Shown in pieces: positions 18,736 through 26,170 of a stretch of 64,000 bases of DNA; positions within the stretch are counted from its first letter, which is position 1, and each line of letters opens with the position of its first letter. The position numbers and the translations under genes are program-made. The stretch covers positions 1-64,000 of the forward strand of contig CAMXAU010000011.1 of NCBI GenBank assembly GCA_947179325.1, read 5' to 3'. The notes beneath the pieces were generated by a model that was not told the DNA's origin, searched no databases, and was given only the letters and a program-made list of their open reading frames with translations. The stretch comes from an uncultured Bacteroidales bacterium. GTDB lineage: Bacteria > Bacteroidota > Bacteroidia > Bacteroidales > UBA932.

Positions 18736-19686
18736 ATGGTACAGTATTTTGATATATCAGAGTGGGAAGAGCATCAGTACTACGGAACAGGCGGCACTCG
18801 CGACAAAGCAGTAGTAGAAAATCCTATGGATTCTTCTCTATATTATTTTAAGACATCGCTTAAGAAAAAAGTCATCGATTATAAGTATGAGTTTTGGTCT
18901 GAAATCATAGCCTCTGAGATTGGTGATGCCCTAGGACTTGAGATTTTGCACTATGATGTTGCGTGGAAAGACAATTGTCTCGGATGTCTTTCAAAATCAA
19001 TGATTGACCAAGAGAATGAGGAATTACAAGAAGGCTACAAATGGCTAACAGGGTTTGATGCCCAATATAAAGTAAACGATAAAGAAGCCTATACTTTTCA
19101 GGCTATTGAACGTCTCATGGCAAATAGATTCAAGCAGGAAGGCTTCATAAAGGACATAATTAAAATTATTATTTTTGACAGTATCATTGGCAATGAAGAC
19201 AGACATCAAGAGAATTGGAGCATAATTGTCAGAAATAAACGAACGGACCACAACACACTGTTTAGACGGAAGAGGGCAGACATTGAAAGCTCATACAAAT
19301 TTGCTCCTATCTACGACAGCGGAAGCAGTATGGGAAGAGAGTTGACTGACTCCAAAATCAGTCAGATGCTCAAAGATTCCGTTCAATTAGAAGCGTACAT
19401 TAAGCGTGGACAATCAGAAATACATTGGGAAGGAGAAAAAGGGAAACAGAAACATCTGGAATTAATTTCAAAGATATCTGCCAATGGATACAAGGACATT
19501 ATTATTGAAATAATACAATCCATTAATCAAAAGTACAATGAAGGTACAATTATTGACATAATAAGCAACATAGACAATTGCTTGCCGGAAGAGCACCTGG
19601 AATTAAAAATGCCAGGCTTCCGCAAGGATTTTTTAATAAAACTAGTATCTTTGCGTTTTGCAAGACTTTTTGAACTCCAGTTATGA
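18736..19686 (+). CDS. HipA/CtkA-like serine/threonine kinase
   Basis: This 316-residue protein matches the C-terminal kinase part of HipA-type proteins and lacks the usual HipA N-terminal domain. Lys39 in YYFKT is the likely ATP-binding lysine, with a helix containing YEFWSEIIASEIGDALGLE after it. The catalytic loop is GNEDRHQENW (Asp155, His157, Asn160), and APIYDSGSSMGREL (Asp194) serves as the metal-binding DFG equivalent. HipA relatives phosphorylate translation factors or other proteins; CtkA of Helicobacter is a secreted relative. There is no signal peptide. The stop overlaps the next gene by 4 bases, so the two are translationally coupled. The DNA is visibly AT-richer than its neighbours, suggesting transfer. 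Confidence 0.85.
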   Translation: MVQYFDISEWEEHQYYGTGGTRDKAVVENPMDSSLYYFKTSLKKKVIDYKYEFWSEIIASEIGDALGLEILHYDVAWKDNCLGCLSKSMIDQENEELQEGYKWLTGFDAQYKVNDKEAYTFQAIERLMANRFKQEGFIKDIIKIIIFDSIIGNEDRHQENWSIIVRNKRTDHNTLFRRKRADIESSYKFAPIYDSGSSMGRELTDSKISQMLKDSVQLEAYIKRGQSEIHWEGEKGKQKHLELISKISANGYKDIIIEIIQSINQKYNEGTIIDIISNIDNCLPEEHLELKMPGFRKDFLIKLVSLRFARLFELQL

Positions 19687-20342
19687 AAGATGGAATAGGA
19701 CATATCTTCCTCGCATGGCGCAAGGGGCCAGGAAGCCCCCGTGTTATAATTGGTGTCATAAAGAGAAACTCCACAAAAGGGATAACATTCAAATATATCA
19801 GAGAAGGTCTTGACGAAGCAAAGAGAGATGGATTTGTAATCTATCCCGATTTTCCTGATGAAAACAAAATTTATCACAATCACGTCCTTGACACATTTGG
19901 CCAACGGTTAAATAAGTCTGAACGCGAGGATATTTACAAATATTATGCATACTGGGAGATAGAGCCGAAGAAGAAAGATGATAAGTATTATCTCCTTGCC
20001 CATACTCAAGGTATGCTGCCCACAGACAATTTTGAACTCCTGGCAGACTATAATCCAATAAAGGACTTATCTTTCACTAGCGAATTATGTAGCTTGACAC
20101 ACCTTAAGCTACCGGCAGACACATTAGAAGAGGGAGATAAGCTCACCTGGAGAAAAGAACCGACTAACAAGCATGACAAATACGCAGTCAAAGTCTTCAA
20201 AGGGGATGTATTTGTTGGTCGTATCAAAAAAATCCACTCTCGGATTTTTTATAAAAGGAACAGCAGTAAATTGAAGATCACAGTTAAGGACATCAACAAA
20301 AACGGTCATCTTAATCGAGCTTTTATCAAGATTTCGTTCTGA
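19683..20342 (+). CDS. HIRAN-domain protein with HipA-N/HipS-like N-terminus
   Basis: The 219-residue product has two parts. Residues about 5-125 resemble the N-subdomain of HipA (the piece that stands alone as HipS in split systems): IIGVIKRN, then GITFKYI, then a VLDTFGQRLNKSEREDI segment reminiscent of the HipA FF..LLP-like block. Residues about 137-219 form a HIRAN domain, with LPADTLEEGDKLTWRKEPTN, HDKYAVKVF and DVFVGRIKKIHSRIFY. HIRAN binds DNA ends in the eukaryotic helicase HLTF; in bacteria it is often found near DNA-processing genes. It overlaps the kinase by ATGA. A role as modulator or antitoxin of the kinase is inference; no HipB-like HTH gene is present. Confidence 0.75.
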   Translation: MKDGIGHIFLAWRKGPGSPRVIIGVIKRNSTKGITFKYIREGLDEAKRDGFVIYPDFPDENKIYHNHVLDTFGQRLNKSEREDIYKYYAYWEIEPKKKDDKYYLLAHTQGMLPTDNFELLADYNPIKDLSFTSELCSLTHLKLPADTLEEGDKLTWRKEPTNKHDKYAVKVFKGDVFVGRIKKIHSRIFYKRNSSKLKITVKDINKNGHLNRAFIKISF

Positions 20343-20593
20343 CACAGAAGTCGCATTTGGGTGAAGGTCTCCTCCGATAAAGCCATTGGAGGCAATATCT
20401 TCTGTCTATTCATGGGACGCACGAGCCTCTCACTATGAAAGAATATTATATTCTTAAAGGTAACTATGTAAAGGATTTTTCCAATGCACCGACATATTTT
20501 TCTATATGACTGGTTATCTTTCGTTTAAGCATACGTTTATACATTTATTCCGGAAAAACTTCATGGAAAATATACATTTATTCCAAAACAAAA
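20343..20593. other. Intergenic region after the HIRAN gene
   Basis: This AT-rich gap contains a small inverted repeat (CCTCC...GGAGG near 20371-20392) and a 24-codon frame at 20435-20509 without support. No terminator for the HipA-like cassette with a T-run was found. Confidence 0.4.
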
Positions 20594-20617
20594 GCGGACG
20601 GCCATCAAGCCGTCCGC
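20594..20617 (-). terminator. Terminator of the Oar-like receptor operon
   Basis: A perfect 9-bp GC-rich stem (20594-20602 with 20609-20617) has a 6-base loop. On the minus strand it is followed by TTTTGTTTTGG. It lies 25 bases past the stop of the triple-OB lipoprotein gene. Confidence 0.85.
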
Positions 20618-20641
20618 AATAAAGTATACTATATGATTTAC

Positions 20642-22621
20642 TTATTTGCTGGTAACAGTCACTTTTGCAAATCTACGGTTTCCTGTTGTTCCTCCGACAG
20701 TAAACAATACAGATGACGCTTCGCCTGTCCATGTATCTGTACTGAACGTACCGCTATTAGCTGTTATTTCATTGTTGCCATCTGAAGAGCCATAGACAAA
20801 CTCAACTTTCGTAATTGTCTTTTCTCCTGAGACTTCCAGGGTTCCACCGCCATAAACACGTACAGAAGCTCCTGATGTGTAGTATTTTGGCGTATTGGCG
20901 TTTGTACCCTTATCGAAAGTCAAAGTGATTCCATCCACAGTGAGAGTCGTCACATCAACCGCGTTTCCATAGCCCTGGGCTGTAAGGTCAATTGTGACAA
21001 CAGTCTCTTCGCCAGGAAGATCCGGAGTCTCACCGCCCTCAGACACGTGAGAGATATAGAAACATCCGTCAGCCTCGATCAGGCCATTGTAAGAAGTCTT
21101 GTAGCAAACGATGGTAAGCTCGTCACCCTCTTTGATTCCGAGTGTACCGAATTCGCCTTTTGCTCCGCCCCATCCGGTTTTCACACCATAGATATAGACT
21201 TCTGTAGTACCGTCAATCAGTGCAAAGTTGCCATACTGCTCAAGATCATACTTGGTGTTTGCCTCTGTGCTCTTGCCGACCTTTCCTGAAATCCTGTACC
21301 ATGCTGTCTTGTCATCAGGGAGATTGCGGAAATCAGCAAGAGAGATATCAGTCACTCCGATACGCTCCTCAAGTGTAACATTCACCATCTGAGGTGCGCT
21401 GTTGTAAGAGCTTTTAGGTCCTACGACTGTAATGATGTCGCCAGCCTGTATGCCTGAATCAGCAAAGTCGTTTGTTCCATAGATATAGACCTCTCCTGAG
21501 TAATCCTTGATGTAAAGATTGCCATATTTTTCGTTTGCGACAGAAGAGACATATCCTGTAAGCCTGTACTGGGTGGCACCGTCCTCAGCAGCATTGATTT
21601 CTGCAGCAGTTGCATCGATGATAGCACCGTCCTGGCTGATAACGACAGTTCCAGCAGATGAACCGGAAGTGAAAGTGATTTCACCAGTCCTTGCTGCACC
21701 GAGGTTGGCAGCGACAGCGATAGTCACAGTAGTGGTGTCAGGGTCTCCTGCGCTTTCTGCCGAGATCTTGCCTGTCCTGAGAATCTGCGCCCACTCCCTT
21801 ATGTCATCCGGCATATCGAAGCCGAAGTCAGAGCCTTTCGCTACAAATTTCGCTACAACCTCACCGCCTTCTTTCTCTGCAGTAAGTTCTGGAGTGACAA
21901 CCTGGAGAAGAGATTTGGTGACAGAGAGGCAAGTTGCATCAACAAGCTCAACTACAGAACCATAGGTAAGCTTAGGACCTTTGACCTTGACTACATCACC
22001 GACCTCTATTCCGAAACCGGCCCAGTCGTATGCACCTGTAGCATTGACAGTACCATAGATGTAGATTTCACCTGTACCGTCATCCAGATACCAGTTGCCA
22101 TATGTAGTATTTGCGATCCTTGTACATACACCTTCAACGATATATGTCTTGCCGTCAGCGCCTGCGATAACTTCTGCACATGTTGCCTCAGATGCAAGGA
22201 TCTCGCCCTGCCTTACTGTAATGTGCTGTTTCTTGCCGTTGGCAAGGATGGCAAGGCTGGTCTCCCTTCCTGCCTCAGAGCCTTCAGCAGAGAAAGTAAG
22301 CTCAAACTCTCCCGCATCACCTGAAAGCGGGCTGACATCGAGCCAGTCTGGAAGAGCCACATTCTCATATACGTACTTTCCGTCCTCGTCCTTTACCTTA
22401 TTTCCATTCTCATCAAGTACATTGACCGAGAAGATCTTGTCGAACTCCCACGCAGTCTTTGCAGTCAGGGACACCTTTGTGGAGCCTCCCTCTACTGGTA
22501 TGCAGACAAAAGTCTGTGAAAGCTGAATCTCATCCAGCTGTGCAATCTCGTATGACTCCTTGCATCCGGCAAAAAGAAGCACGCAAGAGACGATTGCAAA
22601 AAATAAATATCTTAGTTTCAT
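20642..22621 (-). CDS. Surface lipoprotein with three OB-fold-like repeats
   Basis: This 659-residue lipoprotein (LLFAGC, cysteine at 20) begins with a BACON-like domain (about 30-135). It then shows three related OB-like modules, each with the pattern Y-x-(V/L/I)-x-G-x-V, YGN and IYIYG. The cores are at about 155-190 (YIVEGVCTRI, EIYIYG), 345-385 (YRLTGYVSSV, EVYIYG) and 435-480 (YRISGKVGKS, EVYIYG). A BACON-like stretch separates the first and second, and a C-terminal beta-sandwich resembles the end of the 16379-18538 protein. OB repeats of this type suggest single-stranded nucleic-acid binding. It follows the Oar-like receptor by 15 bases and is probably its surface partner. Confidence 0.85.
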   Translation of the reverse strand: MKLRYLFFAIVSCVLLFAGCKESYEIAQLDEIQLSQTFVCIPVEGGSTKVSLTAKTAWEFDKIFSVNVLDENGNKVKDEDGKYVYENVALPDWLDVSPLSGDAGEFELTFSAEGSEAGRETSLAILANGKKQHITVRQGEILASEATCAEVIAGADGKTYIVEGVCTRIANTTYGNWYLDDGTGEIYIYGTVNATGAYDWAGFGIEVGDVVKVKGPKLTYGSVVELVDATCLSVTKSLLQVVTPELTAEKEGGEVVAKFVAKGSDFGFDMPDDIREWAQILRTGKISAESAGDPDTTTVTIAVAANLGAARTGEITFTSGSSAGTVVISQDGAIIDATAAEINAAEDGATQYRLTGYVSSVANEKYGNLYIKDYSGEVYIYGTNDFADSGIQAGDIITVVGPKSSYNSAPQMVNVTLEERIGVTDISLADFRNLPDDKTAWYRISGKVGKSTEANTKYDLEQYGNFALIDGTTEVYIYGVKTGWGGAKGEFGTLGIKEGDELTIVCYKTSYNGLIEADGCFYISHVSEGGETPDLPGEETVVTIDLTAQGYGNAVDVTTLTVDGITLTFDKGTNANTPKYYTSGASVRVYGGGTLEVSGEKTITKVEFVYGSSDGNNEITANSGTFSTDTWTGEASSVLFTVGGTTGNRRFAKVTVTSK

Positions 22622-22636
22622 AATTTTATACCGGAA

Positions 22637-25600
22637 TTAGTTGAAAATATACTTGATGCCGACCTGCATGTACCAGCACTGAGCGATAGCTGTACTTGGA
22701 GTCCAGAGCTGAGTCGAACCATTTACGCTTGCATTTGTCGAGAATACCGGAATACCCTCTGCATCAGTGTACTCATGTGAAAGGATACGTCCTGATTTCA
22801 GGCTCGGGTTCATGATCTTGCTTACACCCCAGCTTGAGTTGAAGAGGTTTGCAAGGTTCTTGATGTCAAAGTTGAGCTGAAGAGTGTTCGTGCACTTCTT
22901 TGACTTGATCTTGAAATCGTGTGAATAACGGAAGTCAAACCTGTGAACCCAAGGTGAGTACTCGCTGTATGCCTCTGCATACTCGCCTTTGTGCTTAGTC
23001 AGATATTTGTTGTTTTTTGCAAATGCCCAATAACGTGCAGCGTCATCCTCTGAAGCGAACCTGATCTCTGACTCATCCTTAGGGATGTACATTGCGTCAT
23101 ATGCATATCCGTCACCGTTGAAGTCGCCGTCATACATGTAAGAGTAGTTGTAGCCGCCTCTCCATGCTTCATATATGAGGCTGAAGTGGTTGCTGCATTT
23201 GTCATGGTGTGTGACAGAAGCAACTACACGGTCTGGAGTCACATACTGTGAATTGTGGAGCTTCACATTGTTAGGTCCCTCTACTGTAGGGATATATGTG
23301 AATGCTGAAGATGCGTCTGAACCAGGCATACCTGTAAGCTCCTTAGAAGCGGTGTGGGTATATGATGCCATGATGCTGAGACCCTCAACCGGGCTCATGT
23401 TCATGCTTACGCTTGCTGAATAGCCATAACCCTTGTTAGTATTTGTCAGCACGTAAGCAGAGTATTTAGTATAGGTGTATTCACCTGCAGGGTAGATAGG
23501 ACGGTTATCAGCACCGTTAAACCTTGTGAATCCGTCAACAGGCTTAACATTCCAGTCTGAGATGCAGACTCCGTTTACAGTCTTGTTGAAGATGAACTCT
23601 CCAGTTACGCTGAATGGGAATGAAGTAGGGAAGGCATAGTCAACAGCAAGTGAAGTCTTCCATACCTGAGGCATCTTGAACTTCCTGTCCACAGCTGCGA
23701 ATGATGATGAGACGGTTCCATCTTCCGGAGAAACAGTTGAAGGGTATCCAAGCTCATGGAACTTCGCAATCATGTCGCTGGTGTTAGGAATGATTCCGCC
23801 TGCGAATGCAGCAAGGTCAGGATTTCCGACCTGGATCTTTCCGTTGTACTGTACCATTGCAGAGTTGGTAGGCATGTTTGTGAAGAACACAAGAGGAAGA
23901 CGGCCAGAGAAGAGACCTGTACCACCACGGAACTTAAGGCTCTTGTTGCCAAGGACATCCCAGGTAAAGCCGAGCCTTGGTGACACTGAGATGTTTGCTG
24001 ACGGCCATTTGCCTGTGTCAATGTGGCGTCCGTTGTAGTCAAGCTCCATTATGGCATTGTTTGTCATGATGTCCTTGTTGTCAAAGAAAAGTCCATCAAG
24101 ACGAAGACCAGCTGTAAGCTTGAAGTTGTTGCTTGGAGACCACTCTTCCTGCGCATAGAGGCCTGCCTTATGGAAACGTACACGTGCCGCAGGATTGAGG
24201 TCACCGTCATAACCGTATGTCAGACACACAGTCTCAGGGATTGCGCCATTGAAGAAATCGTCAAGGCTGTTGTAGCGATAGTATCCTGTACCGTTCCTCA
24301 TATATGAGTTATCAGCCATCTGATACTCATAGCTTGCACCGAAGGTGAGCTTATGGTTTCCTACATAGTATGTAAGGTCATCCTTTATGTTGTAGACAGT
24401 GTTGTGCACACCGTTGTTCCATGTGAACAGCTCATATCCGAGTGACATGTAAGGAGTGATTGTACCTGTACCGTCAAGGATGTCAATGAACGGGAATGGT
24501 GATGAACTGCTACCACGCGCATCGTCAAGCTTTGAGAAAGTTGCAAGCAGCTGGTTGGAAAGCTGGTCGTTGATGCGGCTGTTCAAGTCAAGTGAAACAG
24601 AGTGGACAAGATTGTCAAGTGAGTACATCGAATTTGCGAAAGCCATTGAATACTGCGAGAAACGGGCTTCAGTAGCACGTGTCTTTGCATCTGATGAAGA
24701 GGCATTTGCAGAATTCCATCCACGGTTCAGGGTGTAGTTGTAGCGGACAGCAAGATGATGGTTGCTGGTGATGTTCCAGTCCAGGCGGGCAAGAATCTTC
24801 ATGTTGCTTTCATCCGCTGGGAAGTTCATATATGAGCCTGTATCATAGCCATATTTTTCTTTTACAAACTCGGAAACCCTCTTCATGTCAGCAATTGTAG
24901 TGCGTGACACATAGAGATCAGGGTTTGCGACTCCGTCCTCAGACGGTTTCCACCTGTTTGCGACAGTAGGGACTGTAGAATACTCGAAGTTGGCAAAGAA
25001 GAACAGCTTGTTCTTTATGATAGGTCCGCCAAGCGTTGCACCGTAGGTGGTCATCCTGTCCTTGTCACGTGCACCAAGCTCAAGTCCATTGACGGTGTTT
25101 CCTCTCATGTACTCATTGCGGTGATAGACATACGCAGAGCCTTTGAAAGTGTTGGTACCGGACTTTGTGATGGCGTTGACACCACCTCCGATGAAGTTGG
25201 TCTGACGCACATCGTACGGCGAGATCACGACCTGTACCTCCTCGATGGCATCAAGCGAGATAGGGCTGCCGCCGCCAGGGAGATTACTGCTGAGACCGAA
25301 GTTGTTGTTGAAGTTTGCTCCATCAACAGTGAAGTTGGCAGTACGTCCGTCTGTTCCGGCGAAGCTCATTCCGTTTCCGCCATAAGGAGAAAGACGTGTA
25401 ACATCTGTAATGCTCCTGCTGACGGTAGGAAGGTTCATCATCTGCTCATTGGAGATGTTTGTTGCCGCTCCGGTCTTCTCTGTAGCGAATTTTGAAGCAG
25501 GCGTTGCGACAACAAGGGCCTCACTAAGCATTTCCTTGTCCTCGTTCATGACAGCATTGAGGTTGTATGCCTCTGCGAGCTGAAGAGTTATCCCTGTGTA

Positions 25601-25879
25601 GGTTACGGTCTGGTAACCAAGGCAGGAAACCTCAACAGAGTAAGGACCACCGGAACGCATACCATTGATTGAGAAACGGCCTTCAGCGTTAGCTACAGCC
25701 GCATAAGTCGTTCCAGAAGAAGTGTGAGTAGCAATAACAGCAGCTCCGACAACCGGCAGACCGGCATCATCAAGAACGCTACCGTTAAGACCTGATGTTG
25801 TGACCTGGGCGAAAGCGGCCACACCCGCAATAATTGCCGCTCCGAGAGAAAGCAGCAATCGCTTAAACGATTGTTTCAT
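22637..25879 (-). CDS. Oar-like TonB-dependent receptor
   Basis: The 1080-residue protein has a signal peptide ending AAFAQ and an N-terminal carboxypeptidase-regulatory-like domain (about 27-110, GLNGSVLDDAGLPVVGAAV). The plug includes FTVDGANFNNNFG and NAITKSGTNTFKGS. A large barrel follows. The architecture matches the Oar family, TonB-dependent proteins without a SusD partner. It is a paralogue of the receptor at 28778-32105: plug motifs align and the upstream promoter module is shared. It is first in an operon with the triple-OB lipoprotein. Cargo is unknown; the partner and neighbourhood point to nucleic acid or its products. Confidence 0.92.
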   Translation of the reverse strand: MKQSFKRLLLSLGAAIIAGVAAFAQVTTSGLNGSVLDDAGLPVVGAAVIATHTSSGTTYAAVANAEGRFSINGMRSGGPYSVEVSCLGYQTVTYTGITLQLAEAYNLNAVMNEDKEMLSEALVVATPASKFATEKTGAATNISNEQMMNLPTVSRSITDVTRLSPYGGNGMSFAGTDGRTANFTVDGANFNNNFGLSSNLPGGGSPISLDAIEEVQVVISPYDVRQTNFIGGGVNAITKSGTNTFKGSAYVYHRNEYMRGNTVNGLELGARDKDRMTTYGATLGGPIIKNKLFFFANFEYSTVPTVANRWKPSEDGVANPDLYVSRTTIADMKRVSEFVKEKYGYDTGSYMNFPADESNMKILARLDWNITSNHHLAVRYNYTLNRGWNSANASSSDAKTRATEARFSQYSMAFANSMYSLDNLVHSVSLDLNSRINDQLSNQLLATFSKLDDARGSSSSPFPFIDILDGTGTITPYMSLGYELFTWNNGVHNTVYNIKDDLTYYVGNHKLTFGASYEYQMADNSYMRNGTGYYRYNSLDDFFNGAIPETVCLTYGYDGDLNPAARVRFHKAGLYAQEEWSPSNNFKLTAGLRLDGLFFDNKDIMTNNAIMELDYNGRHIDTGKWPSANISVSPRLGFTWDVLGNKSLKFRGGTGLFSGRLPLVFFTNMPTNSAMVQYNGKIQVGNPDLAAFAGGIIPNTSDMIAKFHELGYPSTVSPEDGTVSSSFAAVDRKFKMPQVWKTSLAVDYAFPTSFPFSVTGEFIFNKTVNGVCISDWNVKPVDGFTRFNGADNRPIYPAGEYTYTKYSAYVLTNTNKGYGYSASVSMNMSPVEGLSIMASYTHTASKELTGMPGSDASSAFTYIPTVEGPNNVKLHNSQYVTPDRVVASVTHHDKCSNHFSLIYEAWRGGYNYSYMYDGDFNGDGYAYDAMYIPKDESEIRFASEDDAARYWAFAKNNKYLTKHKGEYAEAYSEYSPWVHRFDFRYSHDFKIKSKKCTNTLQLNFDIKNLANLFNSSWGVSKIMNPSLKSGRILSHEYTDAEGIPVFSTNASVNGSTQLWTPSTAIAQCWYMQVGIKYIFN

Positions 25880-25914
25880 AGCGTTTTATTAGTTTGTAAA
25901 AGAGTTATAACGTT

Positions 25915-25989
25915 GCGAAGATAGCATTTTTTATTGTTGTGCGAAAAAAAATATGCCTTTGTATCAAATTATTAACCTTTTCGTAACAT
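25915..25989 (-). promoter_or_regulatory. Shared promoter module, copy 1 (Oar-like receptor operon)
   Basis: On the minus strand the module reads ATGTTAC, 6 bases, GTTAATAAT, 10 bases, GGCATATTTTTTTTCGC, 6 bases, then ATAAAAAATGCTATCTTCGC. TATCTTCGC is a -7-like box, and TTCG 18 bases upstream is a -33-like box. Both differ from consensus by T to C. The same blocks at the same spacing precede the second Oar-like gene. Confidence 0.75.
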
Positions 25990-26105
25990 CTGTAACAAGT
26001 CTGCGGCAAATCCTACGAGTCTGTAAGCATTTACGCACATGGGGCAAAAGGTATCCGGACAGTCCCACGCATGTGAGGGGTGGCCTGGCATGCACATATA
26101 AAGAT

Positions 26106-26140
26106 GTTCCGGACCGGTGACTGAGTCACTGGTCCGGAAC
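26106..26140 (-). terminator. Hairpin terminator downstream of malQ
   Basis: A 10-bp perfect stem (26106-26115 with 26131-26140) extends into an inner GTGACT/AGTCAC pairing. It lies about 30 bases past the malQ stop. The following minus-strand sequence is AT-rich (ATCTTTATATG) and not a clean T-run. Confidence 0.7.
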
Positions 26141-26170
26141 GTCAGATACCCCTATCGGGAAAGATATTTT

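Noticed and set aside
20435..20509. 24-codon frame MKEYYILKGNYV... after the HIRAN gene
   Set aside because: Too short and unsupported to separate from chance in AT-rich DNA, although a toxin-like peptide is not excluded.
25941..25951. A8 tract in the promoter modules as a second phase switch
   Set aside because: Both copies have the same eight A residues, and the spacing between boxes does not include the full tract, so variation there would not clearly change promoter activity.
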